A stretch of DNA of 64,000 nucleotides from Paractinoplanes ovalisporus (GCF_016834655.1 NZ_JAENHP010000025.1:62001-126000), one strand, 5' to 3'; counted from the stretch's first letter, positions 41,022 to 49,408 are shown. Notes: generated by a model not told the origin, from the sequence alone. Numbers and translations are program-made.

Positions 41022-41051
41022 GGGCGTTCCGGTATGCACACCGGGACGCCC
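41022..41051 (+). terminator. Hairpin between pirin and aminopeptidase genes
   Basis: GGGCGTTCCGGT (41022-41033) pairs with ACCGGGACGCCC (41040-41051), 12 pairs including one G-T, loop ATGCAC. No T-run follows (TGATTGATC), so it is a likely but weak terminator of the pirin message. Confidence 0.5.
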
Positions 41052-41073
41052 TGATTGATCTACCCTGCTCCGC

Positions 41074-42270
41074 ATGGTGGTGATCGAGCGGTTCGCGGAG
41101 CTTGTCGTACGGGGCGGCATCAACGTCCAGCCTGGGCAGGGCGTTGTGCTCTATACGGACACGGCCCACGTCGAGATCGCCCGGGCCGTGACCGAGGCCG
41201 CGTACGCCGCGGGCGCCGCCTGGGTGGAGCCGATCTGGAGTGACGGGCCGATGCGCCGGTCGGCGGTGCGGCACGCGACGATCGAAAACCTTTCCCTCGT
41301 ACGCCCGTGGGCCCTGGCCCGCATCGAGGAGTGGCGCGAGGCCGGCGCCGCCTGGATCCGGCTGCTCGGCGAGGCCGACCCGCACCTGCTCGACGGGCTC
41401 GACCCGGCCAAGGTCGCCGCCGGTCCCGCCGAGGAGACGCAGGCGATGCGCCGGGCCGTGTTCAACGGCATGCGCTGGACCGTCGTGGGCGCCCCGAACC
41501 CCGGCTGGGCGCGCGAGGTCTTCGGCGAGCCCGACGTCGAACGGTTGTGGAAGGCCGTCGGCACCGCCATGCGCCTCGACGTGGAGGATCCGGTCGCGGC
41601 CTGGCAGAAGCGGGCCGGCATGCTCGCCGAGCGGGGCCGCCAGCTGGACGCGCTCGAACTGACCGAGCTGCGCTACTCCGGCGAGGGCACCGACCTGACT
41701 GTGGGCCTGCTTCCGGACAGCCGCTGGAAGGGCGGCGGCCTGGTCGACGCCGACGGGATCCCGTACCTGCCGAACATCCCGACCGAAGAGGTGTTCACCA
41801 GCCCCGACCGGCGCCGCGCCGAGGGCGTGATCCGGGTGACCCGGCCGGTGGTGATCGCCGGCCAGGTGATCACCGGTCTGCGGGTGACGTTCGCCGGTGG
41901 GCGGATCACCGAGGTGGCGGCCGACGAGAACGCCGACGTGGTGCGCGCCCACCTCGACACCGACGAGGGCGCCCGCCACCTGGGTGAGGAGGCGCTGGTC
42001 GACCGGGACAGCCGCATTGCCCGTACGGGCGTGGTCTTCCACAACATGCTCTTCGACGAGAACGCCGCCTGTCACGTGGCGTGGGGTCAGAGTTTCCCGT
42101 TCGCGGTCGCCGGTGGGGGCGAGATGAGCGAGCAGCAGCGGGCCGACCTGGGCCTGAACATGTCGAGCGTGCACACCGATGTGGTGATCGGCGGCGAGGG
42201 GATCACGGTCACCGGGCGCGGCCCGCGCGGTATCGTCGAGATCATCCGCGACGACGAATGGGTACTGTGA
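41074..42270 (+). CDS. M29-family aminopeptidase (AmpS/thermophilic metalloprotease type)
   Basis: A 398-residue cytosolic metallopeptidase. The dinuclear site is seen in YLPNIPTEEVFTSPD (Glu), GARHLGEEALVDRDS (Glu), FHNMLFDENAACHVAWG (Glu and His) and MSSVHTDVVIGG (His, Asp). It removes N-terminal residues from peptides. ATG at 41074. Its stop overlaps the next start by one base (TGATG), coupling it to the SDR at 42270. Confidence 0.92.
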   Translation: MVVIERFAELVVRGGINVQPGQGVVLYTDTAHVEIARAVTEAAYAAGAAWVEPIWSDGPMRRSAVRHATIENLSLVRPWALARIEEWREAGAAWIRLLGEADPHLLDGLDPAKVAAGPAEETQAMRRAVFNGMRWTVVGAPNPGWAREVFGEPDVERLWKAVGTAMRLDVEDPVAAWQKRAGMLAERGRQLDALELTELRYSGEGTDLTVGLLPDSRWKGGGLVDADGIPYLPNIPTEEVFTSPDRRRAEGVIRVTRPVVIAGQVITGLRVTFAGGRITEVAADENADVVRAHLDTDEGARHLGEEALVDRDSRIARTGVVFHNMLFDENAACHVAWGQSFPFAVAGGGEMSEQQRADLGLNMSSVHTDVVIGGEGITVTGRGPRGIVEIIRDDEWVL

Positions 42271-43106
42271 TGCGGGTTCTCGTGCTGGGCGGCACCGGTT
42301 TCGTCGGCCGCGCCATCACCGAACAGCTGGACGAGCCGACCCTGTTCAACCGTGGCACCAGCCCCCTGTTCCCCACGGCCGAGCACCGCCGCGGCGACCG
42401 CGAGACCGGCGACTACGCCTCACTGATGACCGGAGAGTGGGACGCGGTCGTCGACGTGACCGCTTACTTTCCGTGGCAGGTACGCCAGACGATGGATGCG
42501 CTGGGTGACCGCGTACGGCGCTATCTCTTCATCTCCAGCCACGCCGTCTTCGCCGGGGCGGGTGACGAGCTGCGCCCCGCGATCCCCGACGCCGAGCCGC
42601 CGTTGACCAACGCCACCTACGGTCCGTCCAAGGTGGCCTGCGAGCGGGAGGTGGTGGCCCGTTTCGGCGAGCGGGCCACGATCGTACGGCCGGTGAAGGT
42701 GGCCGGCCCGCACGACAACCAGACCGGCCTCACCACTTGGACGCGGGCGGCCGCACGCGGCGGCCGTTTCGAGCTCCCCGGCGACCCGTCACAGCCCGTG
42801 CAGTTGGTCGATTCGCGCGACCTGGCCCGGCTCGTGGTGAAGCTTCTCGACAAGGACCGGGGTGGCGCCCACACGGCGGCCGGCCCGTCGACCGACCTGG
42901 CTGGCTTGATGGCGGTCTGCGCGGCCGCCGCCGGCACCGAGGTCGAGATCGTGCCGGTGCCCGAGCAGTCGTACTTTCCGCTGGTGAAGCCGCGCGAACT
43001 GTGGAACACCCAGAACCGCAAGCCGGCCGAGGACCAGACGGTGACGCCGTTGGAAACGACTGTTCAAGACGTGCTGGCCTGGGACCGCACCCGCCCACCG
43101 GTCTGA
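42270..43106 (+). CDS. NAD-dependent epimerase/reductase (SDR, isoflavone-reductase-like)
   Basis: A 278-residue Rossmann protein with VLVLGGTGFVGRAI, the LFISSHAVFAGAG strand and YGPSKVACER (Tyr, Lys). It resembles the NAD-epimerases that often carry a missing or altered active site; function cannot be stated. Translationally coupled to the aminopeptidase. No obvious shared pathway with it. Confidence 0.86.
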   Translation: MRVLVLGGTGFVGRAITEQLDEPTLFNRGTSPLFPTAEHRRGDRETGDYASLMTGEWDAVVDVTAYFPWQVRQTMDALGDRVRRYLFISSHAVFAGAGDELRPAIPDAEPPLTNATYGPSKVACEREVVARFGERATIVRPVKVAGPHDNQTGLTTWTRAAARGGRFELPGDPSQPVQLVDSRDLARLVVKLLDKDRGGAHTAAGPSTDLAGLMAVCAAAAGTEVEIVPVPEQSYFPLVKPRELWNTQNRKPAEDQTVTPLETTVQDVLAWDRTRPPV

Positions 43107-43139
43107 TCTCACGCCCGGACCGTGGCTGTGTGCCGTTCC

Positions 43140-43949
43140 TCAGGCAAGCCGGGTGAGCAGGATCCGACCGCCCTCATAGACGCCGCCGTCGATGTTGAGG
43201 ACGCGGCCGGCTGCGTATCGCAACGGCTCGCGCACCTCGCCCGGCACCATCCCGAAGTGCTTGGTCAGGGTGCTGTGCCCATGCACCAGCCGGCCGGCGC
43301 CATACGTTCTGAGCATGGTGCTGACCGCATCGCCGGGCGCGGCGGTCTCGCTGTCGCGGAAGGAGCCGCGGTCGCTCATCCGCCGGGCGAACAGTGCCCA
43401 GCCCCGGACGTCACGGTCGGCGAGAGCTTCGCTGACCGCGGCGTTGACGGCGGTGACGCTGTCACCGAATTCGAGGTAGGAAGTGGTGTCGGAGTGGATC
43501 AGCAGGTGATCGTCGAGCACCGTCATGGCGGGCCGAGCGGCGATCCATGAGACGTGGTCACCGGTGAGCCGGCGCAGGTCGTCGTCGCGCCCTCCGAAGC
43601 GAGCCCAGCCACCCCGGAAACCGCCCGGCTCGTCCCATCCGGGCACCGGCGTCGTGCCGAAGAGGTGAGCCGCCATCAATTGCACCTCGTGATTGCCCAG
43701 GAGTGCGCCGACCTCGCCGCCCGCCTCGGCGGCCTGCCGGGTCCACCGCCGGATGTCGTCGATGACGCCGATGCCGTCCGGTCCCCGGTCGACGTAGTCG
43801 CCCAGAAGCCACAACCGGGCATCCCGCCCCGACCACTGGCCGGCGCCATCGACCAGACCGGAGTCGCGCAGGACACCCCGAAACTCCGAGCGGTGTCCGT
43901 GCACGTCGGCGGCGACGAACAACGGTCGTGGCAACCGACTCTCGATCAT
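43140..43949 (-). CDS. Metallophosphoesterase (calcineurin-like)
   Basis: A 269-residue PPP-type phosphoesterase: DVHGH (Asp15, His17), GDYVDRGPD, GNHE, and a C-terminal LVHGHS metal ligand. Likely a serine/threonine or diadenosine-type phosphatase of the PrpE/ApaH class. ATG at 43949; a single minus-strand gene. Confidence 0.92.
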   Translation of the reverse strand: MIESRLPRPLFVAADVHGHRSEFRGVLRDSGLVDGAGQWSGRDARLWLLGDYVDRGPDGIGVIDDIRRWTRQAAEAGGEVGALLGNHEVQLMAAHLFGTTPVPGWDEPGGFRGGWARFGGRDDDLRRLTGDHVSWIAARPAMTVLDDHLLIHSDTTSYLEFGDSVTAVNAAVSEALADRDVRGWALFARRMSDRGSFRDSETAAPGDAVSTMLRTYGAGRLVHGHSTLTKHFGMVPGEVREPLRYAAGRVLNIDGGVYEGGRILLTRLA

Positions 43950-44001
43950 GAAGGAAATCTATCAATCCGGCGGCGGAGCTGTGGCCCGAGCGGCAGTCGC
44001 C

Positions 44002-44086
44002 CAGCGTCGGACGCCCTGCGTCGGACGGGGCAGTGGCGGACGAGCAGTGGCGGACGGACAGCGGCGGAGGGACAGCGGCGGACCGG
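44002..44086 (+). repeat. 14-bp minisatellite, six imperfect copies
   Basis: Units begin at 44002, 44016, 44031, 44045, 44059 and 44073, one step being 15 bases and the rest exactly 14. The last four are CAGTGGCGGACGAG, CAGTGGCGGACGGA, CAGCGGCGGAGGGA and CAGCGGCGGACCGG. The repeats sit in the gap 43950-44257, between two divergent genes, with no coding potential of their own. Confidence 0.8.
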
Positions 44087-44194
44087 CCCGCGCCGTGCCC
44101 ACTTGATCAACCCACACGGCAAGGCCCTCCCTACCGGGGGACCCCCACCCTATTTCTCATCCTGCCAAAGGTGGGCGATCTTGGCGGGGGTGGC

Positions 44195-44220
44195 TGTGGA
44201 TAACTCTGCACTGTGGATAA
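44195..44220 (-). promoter_or_regulatory. Two DnaA-box matches (TTATCCACA), 17 bp apart
   Basis: TGTGGATAA occurs at 44195-44203 and 44212-44220, both part of an 11-base direct repeat CTGTGGATAAC. On the minus strand each reads TTATCCACA, the strict E. coli DnaA box; actinomycete boxes are usually TTGTCCACA. They lie 38 bases before the methyltransferase ATG. Chance, a DnaA-controlled promoter or a titration site are all possible. Confidence 0.45.
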
Positions 44221-44257
44221 CCCGATCGGAGCCTCCGGGCTCGGGCAGGATGGCGGC

Positions 44258-44929
44258 ATGGCACCCACAGCGGCGTATGACGAGATCGCGGACTGGTATG
44301 AGAACGACTTCCTGCCGGCGAGCCGGCCCGGTGATCCGATCGGTGTGCAGCGTCAGCTGGACGAACTTCTGGGGCGGGGCAGCGGCACCTGTCTCGAGGT
44401 CGGCTGTGGCACCGGGGTGCACGCGGCCCAGCTGAAGAGCCTCGGCTGGTCGCCGGTCGGAGTGGATCTGTCGGCGGGCATGCTGGCGTACGGGAGAAGC
44501 AAACTTCCGGTGGCGCGAGCGGATGCGACCCGGCTGCCGGTGCGGAGCGGGTCGGTGCCGGCGGTTGTCGCGATGCTGGTGCACACCGACATGGGGGACT
44601 ACCCGGCCGTGTTGCGCGAGGTCGGCCGGGTGCTCGACGAAGGTGGCGTGTTTATCCACGTGGGAGTGCATCCGGCCTTCTGCGGCGGGTTCGCCGATCG
44701 CAGCGATCCCGCGGCTGTGGTGATCAGGCCGGGCTATCTCGACGGTCACTGGACCAAGGATTCCTGGACTACCGAGGGGGTACGCAACCGGGTCGGCGCT
44801 ACGCACATCCCCCTGCCTGCGCTGTTCCAGGCGGTGCTCGACGCGGGACTCACCCTGACGGGCTTCGCCGAGGGCGGCAGTCCGGTTCCGACCACCCTGG
44901 CGTTCCGGGCGACGAAGGTCAGACCATGA
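44258..44929 (+). CDS. Class I SAM-dependent methyltransferase
   Basis: A 223-residue enzyme with motif I CLEVGCGTGVHAAQL, motif II VGVDLSAGMLAYG and motif IV-like VVAMLVHTDMGDYP. Methyl acceptor unknown. ATG 44258 (AGGATGG ribosome site) is preferred over the 44213 frame. Two DnaA-box matches and a minisatellite precede it. It overlaps the 44-aa gene at its end (11 bases, convergent). Confidence 0.88.
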   Translation: MAPTAAYDEIADWYENDFLPASRPGDPIGVQRQLDELLGRGSGTCLEVGCGTGVHAAQLKSLGWSPVGVDLSAGMLAYGRSKLPVARADATRLPVRSGSVPAVVAMLVHTDMGDYPAVLREVGRVLDEGGVFIHVGVHPAFCGGFADRSDPAAVVIRPGYLDGHWTKDSWTTEGVRNRVGATHIPLPALFQAVLDAGLTLTGFAEGGSPVPTTLAFRATKVRP

Positions 44930-45053
44930 ACATCATCGCGCCGACGCCCAGCAGGACCAGCAGCAGCATGGCGATCAGCAGCCCCTTCTCGGCGGAGGCG
45001 GCGGCTTCGGTGTCGGTGGCGGCGGCGGTGGTGGCGATGGGTTCGCTGCTCAT
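44919..45053 (-). CDS. Tiny single-pass membrane protein, 44 aa
   Basis: Short Ala/Thr/Glu-rich head, then one hydrophobic helix LLIAMLLLVLLGVGAMMFMV to the end. A strong ribosome site GGAGGGA stands 7 bases before ATG 45053, which makes the small gene credible and excludes the longer 162-aa frame. The C-terminus overlaps the methyltransferase gene. It faces the phospholipase-D-like gene across a 63-base gap, so the two may share a promoter region. Function unknown. Confidence 0.6.
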   Translation of the reverse strand: MSSEPIATTAAATDTEAAASAEKGLLIAMLLLVLLGVGAMMFMV

Positions 45054-45116
45054 GGGCTGGTCCCTCCGGGGCGTCTCGGCGTGCGGGCGCCGGGCTGGCG
45101 TCTTAGATTCGAGGGC

Positions 45117-46691
45117 GTGCCAATTCCGGACTGGTTTCTCAGTACAGAGGAGCGTGGCAACCCGGACTCCTCCATACCCACATGGTGCGCGGGAAACGCT
45201 GCCGAACCGCTTATTCACGGCAAAACATATTTTGACCGCCTGGTTACGGAGGTGGAAAGTCTCCGCGAGGGTGACCACCTGTTCTTCACCGACTGGCGGG
45301 GCGACCCGGACGAGCGGATGCGCGACGACGGCCCGACCATCGCCGAGCTGTTCAGCGACGCGGCCCGGCGCGGTGTGGTGGTCAAGGGGCTGCTCTGGCG
45401 TTCCCACCTCGACAAGCTCGCCTACAGCGAGGAGGAGAACCGCAACCTCAGCGAGGCGATCCGCGAGGCGGGCGGGGAGGTCCTGCTCGACCAGCGCGTA
45501 CGCCGTGGGGGTTCACACCATCAGAAGCTCGTCGTGCTGAGGCACCCGGGCCGGCCCGAGCTCGACGTGGCGTTCGCGGGCGGCATCGACCTGTGTCACA
45601 GCCGGCGCGACGACGAACGGCACCTCGGTGATCCGCAGGCGGTGGCGATGGCCAAGGCGTACGGGCCGAATCCGCCCTGGCACGACGTGCAGCTCGCCCT
45701 GCGGGGGCCGGTCGTGGGGGTGCTCGACCTCACATTCCGGGAGCGGTGGAACGAGCCCGACGACCTGGACCAGCACGGGCCGATCTCGACGATCACCGAC
45801 AAGCTGCAGCACGCCGACATGAGCGCCGACAAGCTGCCGGAACAGCCGCCGGACCCGCCCGAGTGCGGGACCCTGAACGTCCAGACCCTGCGGACGTATC
45901 CGGCGATGCGCCCGAAGTACGACTTCGCGCCGCACGGGGAGCAGAGCATCGCCCGCGGTTACACGAAGGCGATCAAGCGGGCGCGGCGGCTCATCTATCT
46001 CGAGGACCAGTACCTGTGGTCGGCCGAGGTGGCCCGGTTGTTCGCGGACGCGCTGCGGGCCCACCCCGACCTGCATCTGATCGCCGTGGTGCCCCGGCAT
46101 CCGGACGTGGACGGCGCGTTCGCGTTGCCGCCCAACCAGATCGGCCGCGAGAAGGCGATCGCGCTCTGCACGATGGCCGCGCCCGAGCGGGTGCACATCT
46201 TCGACCTGGAGAACGAGGCCGGCACACCGATCTACGTGCACGCCAAGGTCTGCGTGATCGACGACGTGTGGTGCAGCGTGGGCAGCGACAACTTCAACCG
46301 TCGTTCGTGGACGCACGACAGCGAGCTGTCCAACGCCATCCTCGACGAGACACGCGACGGGCGGGCGCCGCTCGATCCGGCCGGCCTGGGCGACGAGGCA
46401 CGGCAGTTCCCGCGGCGGCTCCGGCAGACGCTGATGCGGGAGCACCTGTGCCGCGAGGATGCCAGTCTCGAAGACCCCGCTGACGCCGTACGGGAAATGA
46501 CCGCGGCGGCCGATGCTCTGAAGAAGTGGCACGACGCGGGACGCACGGGTGAGCGGCCCCCGGGACGGCTCATGCCGCACGAAACCACGCCGCTGCCCTG
46601 GTATCAGCGGTGGTGGGCGTCGCCGGCGTATCGGCTGGCGTACGACCCGGACGGACGCCGTTGGCGGGACCGGCTGGCTAACCGATGGTGA
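45117..46691 (+). CDS. Phospholipase-D-family protein (two HKD motifs)
   Basis: A 524-residue PLD-fold enzyme. Starts PDWFLSTEERGNPD. Motif 1 near residue 133 is SHHQKLVVLRHPG with D in ELDVAFAGG, and motif 2 near 374 is YVHAKVCVIDDVWCSVGSDN, both needed for one active site. It would hydrolyse or transfer phosphodiesters (phospholipid, cardiolipin-synthase-like or nuclease-type). No signal peptide is seen. GTG 45117 starts the homology; GTG 45081 in frame is possible. Confidence 0.9.
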   Translation: MPIPDWFLSTEERGNPDSSIPTWCAGNAAEPLIHGKTYFDRLVTEVESLREGDHLFFTDWRGDPDERMRDDGPTIAELFSDAARRGVVVKGLLWRSHLDKLAYSEEENRNLSEAIREAGGEVLLDQRVRRGGSHHQKLVVLRHPGRPELDVAFAGGIDLCHSRRDDERHLGDPQAVAMAKAYGPNPPWHDVQLALRGPVVGVLDLTFRERWNEPDDLDQHGPISTITDKLQHADMSADKLPEQPPDPPECGTLNVQTLRTYPAMRPKYDFAPHGEQSIARGYTKAIKRARRLIYLEDQYLWSAEVARLFADALRAHPDLHLIAVVPRHPDVDGAFALPPNQIGREKAIALCTMAAPERVHIFDLENEAGTPIYVHAKVCVIDDVWCSVGSDNFNRRSWTHDSELSNAILDETRDGRAPLDPAGLGDEARQFPRRLRQTLMREHLCREDASLEDPADAVREMTAAADALKKWHDAGRTGERPPGRLMPHETTPLPWYQRWWASPAYRLAYDPDGRRWRDRLANRW

Positions 46692-47214
46692 GCGTGCGGC
46701 GGCAGTCCTCCATCACGGAAGGCGACGCCAACGGGGCCCACGTCGGGAAGACCGACCGGAAGTAGTCACCGGCCTTGGCCGCGATCTCGTCCGAGCGCTC
46801 GTAGACGTCGAGCTCGTTGACGATGCTGAGGTCGGCGAAGGCGCGCACCTCGGCCGGGGTCGGTGACTCGGCGTGGCCGGTGAAACGGCTCCAGACGGTC
46901 TGGGTCTGCGGCAGCGCCCGCCACGTACGGTCACGGTCGCAGCCGCCGTAACGGTAGACCAGCGCCTCGGCGGCCGGGCCGATCAGGTCGCGCAGTTCCT
47001 GCCGGGCGGTCACGTCGAGCAGCACGACGGGGAAGCCGTCGGTCCCGTACGCGGCGTGGGTCAGACCCGCGAGCTGCTCGTCCTCGCCGAGAGCGTGGCC
47101 GCGGAGGCGTTCGTGCACCCGGCCCAGGTGCTCGTAGAGCGAGCCCCCGGCGTGCGGGATCGACTCGGCGCCACGGTCACGCAGCCAGGCGCGGACCCGG
47201 TCGGCATCAGTCAC
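46678..47214 (-). CDS. DUF6817-like (HD-type) protein
   Basis: A 178-residue protein starting RVRAWLRDRGAESIPHAGGS and containing GLTHAAYGTDGFPV. The pattern fits DUF6817, an HD-like fold with conserved His/Asp, of unknown substrate. GTG 47214 has GGGGAG six bases upstream, inside the first copy of a 31-bp tandem duplication. Its 3' end overlaps the PLD gene by 14 bases. Confidence 0.75.
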   Translation of the reverse strand: MTDADRVRAWLRDRGAESIPHAGGSLYEHLGRVHERLRGHALGEDEQLAGLTHAAYGTDGFPVVLLDVTARQELRDLIGPAAEALVYRYGGCDRDRTWRALPQTQTVWSRFTGHAESPTPAEVRAFADLSIVNELDVYERSDEIAAKAGDYFRSVFPTWAPLASPSVMEDCRRTLTIG

Positions 47215-47279
47215 TTCGTACTCCCCGTCGTGAGGCAGCAGTCACTTCGTACTCCCCGTCGTGAGGCAGCAGTCACTTC
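47208..47279 (+). repeat. 31-bp perfect tandem duplication over a start codon and ribosome site
   Basis: Two identical 31-base units (47208-47238 and 47239-47269) and ten bases of a third lie between the isoaspartate methyltransferase stop and the DUF6817-like start. Each unit contains, on the minus strand, the ribosome site and a GTG, so the start signal has been copied. The 31-base step is not a multiple of 3, so only the inner copy is in frame. Identity implies a recent event. Confidence 0.85.
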
Positions 47280-48333
47280 AGAACTCCCACGTGTGCGGCA
47301 TCAGGATCGGTGCGTCGGGGTCGCCGCCGGCCGCGAGGCCGATGCGCCACACGCCCATGGGCGGGCGTCCGAGGTCGAGCCAGCGGTCGAGGATCGTGTG
47401 GGCGTCGGCCGCGTAACGGTCGGCCGCGCCGCCACCGGCCAGCACCTGGCCGTCGGGCAGGATCACCGCACCACCCGTACGGTCCTCGTCGAGCAGCACC
47501 AGGCAACTCTGCTCGTGACCGGGCACGGCGGCGTGGGTCGCGCGGCGGTTCCACACCCCGGCCGCGTACCAGAGGTCACGATAGGCGAGCGGTTCCAGGG
47601 GCGGGTTCCAACGGCTTTCCCCGTACGGGATGAAGCCCTTGATCGTGCCCGGCGGCGCGGGTGTGGGGAACGGGTGGGCGGCGGTCAGCGGCCCGGCGGC
47701 GGTCATGAACCCGGCCGGCGTGACGACACGGGCCGTCAAGTCTTCGGCGATCGCCAGGACGGGATGGGTGCCGGCGTGTTCGACCGGGGCCACGATCGGT
47801 GCCGGCCAGTGCGGCGAGATCCCGGCCACGCCGACGGTGACGATCACCCGGTCGACGGCCAGCTCCGGGAGGCCCGCGTAGCCGTCGGCGTGCTCCACCC
47901 GTACGCCCGCGACTCCCGCCCGGGCCAGCGACGCGCGGGCGCGTTCGACGACGTCCTCCTGCACGTCGATGCTGACGACCCGCGCGCCGAGACCGGCCAG
48001 CAGCGCCGCGTTGTAGCCGGTCCCGGCCCCGATCTCGAGCACGGTCTGGCCGGGGTGGACGTCCAGCGTCTCGATCATGAGCGCCATCAGCGACGGCTGG
48101 CTGGACGAGCTGACCGGCGTACGGCCGTCGACCTTGGTGATCAGAACGTCGTCGCTGTAGACGACGTCGAGGAAGTCAGGGTCGGCCGGCTTGGCCCACG
48201 TGCCGTCGCGGCGCTGGAACCCGTCGGGCACGAACACCTCACGCGGCACCTCGGCGAAGGCAGCGGCCAGCCGCGGCGAGAGGGCGACTCCCCCTTGCCG
48301 GATCCGCTCGACAAAGCCCGCCCGCGGCCCCAC
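47278..48333 (-). CDS. Protein-L-isoaspartate O-methyltransferase family (PCMT-like)
   Basis: A 351-residue protein. The catalytic half has the PCMT pattern: the gate motif VSSSSQPSLMALMIETL, motif I VLEIGAGTGYNAALL near residue 98, and YVHADG-like VEHADGYAGLP. A C-terminal extension of about 150 residues follows, as in the actinomycete-type enzymes. It methylates isoaspartyl residues or a related substrate. GTG 48333; the short gap to the next gene carries the 31-bp repeat. Confidence 0.88.
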   Translation of the reverse strand: MGPRAGFVERIRQGGVALSPRLAAAFAEVPREVFVPDGFQRRDGTWAKPADPDFLDVVYSDDVLITKVDGRTPVSSSSQPSLMALMIETLDVHPGQTVLEIGAGTGYNAALLAGLGARVVSIDVQEDVVERARASLARAGVAGVRVEHADGYAGLPELAVDRVIVTVGVAGISPHWPAPIVAPVEHAGTHPVLAIAEDLTARVVTPAGFMTAAGPLTAAHPFPTPAPPGTIKGFIPYGESRWNPPLEPLAYRDLWYAAGVWNRRATHAAVPGHEQSCLVLLDEDRTGGAVILPDGQVLAGGGAADRYAADAHTILDRWLDLGRPPMGVWRIGLAAGGDPDAPILMPHTWEF

Positions 48334-48450
48334 GGCCTCACCCTAACCGCGGCAACCCGGCGGCAACCGTTTCGCACTCATCGATCCGTACGGGACACCG
48401 ATCGTGACTGGTGAACAACCGCCGCTTCGTTGCTTTCCGGGAGGTCACCC

Positions 48451-49041
48451 GTGCGTCGCATCGTTCCGCTGCTCGTCGCCGTGGCCATGCTGACCGGTTG
48501 CGCGTCGGCCCGTTCCGCGGCGGCCCCGGCGGCCCCTTCGACCCCGCCTGTCACACCGGTCGCGGCGGCGCCAGTTCTCGCGAACACCGGGGACGACTGG
48601 CCTGCGGTTGTCGGTTCCCTGATCGCGTACGGGCAATGGCTGCTCTCCGCCCCCGACCCGGCACTCGCCTCGAAGGTCACCACCCCCGGTTGCGCCGGCG
48701 CCGAATCCCTCACCGAGGAGCTGGCGTCCCTGGTCGACCAGGACGCGCGCGTGCGCACCAGCGCGGTCGTGCTGACGTCAATCACCGGCCCGTCGTCGCC
48801 CGCCGGAGACCGCGTGGTCGTGCGTTTCCAGGCGTCCCGCCCGGCCGAGCCGGTTGTCGTCCGCAGTCACAGTGGGCTGAGCCCGTCGGCCCGCACGATC
48901 TGGCTGGAGGACCGTCCCCAGCTGGCTCCGACCACATTCCGGGTCACGCTGACCCGCAACGACGACCAGGCCTGGCGCTTCTGCACCGTGACCGACACCG
49001 CGGGCGACCCGGAGTCCGAGGCCATCACCCGCTTGCTCTGA
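48451..49041 (+). CDS. Putative lipoprotein, 196 aa
   Basis: Signal peptide VRRIVPLLVAVAMLTGC, with the lipidated Cys at residue 17. A Pro/Ala linker and a soluble domain follow (WPAVVGSLIAYGQWLLSAPD, TTPGCAGAESLTEELA). No family recognised. GTG 48451 has the ribosome site GGGAGG six bases away. The stop codon lies inside the first unit of a tandem repeat (49034 on). Confidence 0.8.
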   Translation: MRRIVPLLVAVAMLTGCASARSAAAPAAPSTPPVTPVAAAPVLANTGDDWPAVVGSLIAYGQWLLSAPDPALASKVTTPGCAGAESLTEELASLVDQDARVRTSAVVLTSITGPSSPAGDRVVVRFQASRPAEPVVVRSHSGLSPSARTIWLEDRPQLAPTTFRVTLTRNDDQAWRFCTVTDTAGDPESEAITRLL

Positions 49042-49134
49042 CCCCGTTGGCATCCGCACCTGCTCTGACCCCGCTGGCAGTCGCACACCTGCTCTGACCC
49101 CGTTGGCAGTCGCACGCCTGCTCTGACCCCGGGG
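49034..49134 (+). repeat. 27-29-bp tandem repeat, three and a half copies, across a stop codon
   Basis: Units begin TGCTCTGACCCCG at 49034 (27 bases), 49061 (29), 49090 (29) and 49119 (partial, to 49134). The first unit contains the stop codon of the lipoprotein gene. Between units only a few bases differ. No gene is seen in the repeats, and the gap to 49157 is otherwise empty. Confidence 0.85.
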
Positions 49135-49156
49135 ATACGCACGCTATATGGGGCGC

Positions 49157-49408
49157 TCAGACCACGTGGCGCCGAGCGCGTCGCCGGGCCTGCCGGGCCG
49201 CCGGCATCTGGGACTCGTCCAGCCACGAGCCGGCCTGCGTGGTGGCGCGGTCGGCCGTGTAGATGACGGTTGAATAGGACTTCTCGTCCCCGACGCGCAG
49301 TTCGGGATTTCTCGGTGCCCCGGCGTAGGGCCCGGTGTCGGCGTGGGACACCGCGTCGGCGACGCCGCCCAGCGCCCGGAAGCGCCGCCGCAGCCATCTC
49401 ATGAACAT
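49157..49408 (-). CDS. Small basic hypothetical protein, 83 aa
   Basis: A very basic protein (MRWLRRRFRALGG at the start, ARRRARRHVV at the end) of unknown function. ATG 49408 lies inside the last codons of the TetR gene with GAGGAGG nearby, so it is probably translationally coupled. I can state no function. Confidence 0.55.
   Translation of the reverse strand: MFMRWLRRRFRALGGVADAVSHADTGPYAGAPRNPELRVGDEKSYSTVIYTADRATTQAGSWLDESQMPAARQARRRARRHVV

Noticed and set aside
49042..49156. CRISPR array from the tandem units at 49034-49134
   Set aside because: Units abut directly with no spacers, and no cas gene is present.
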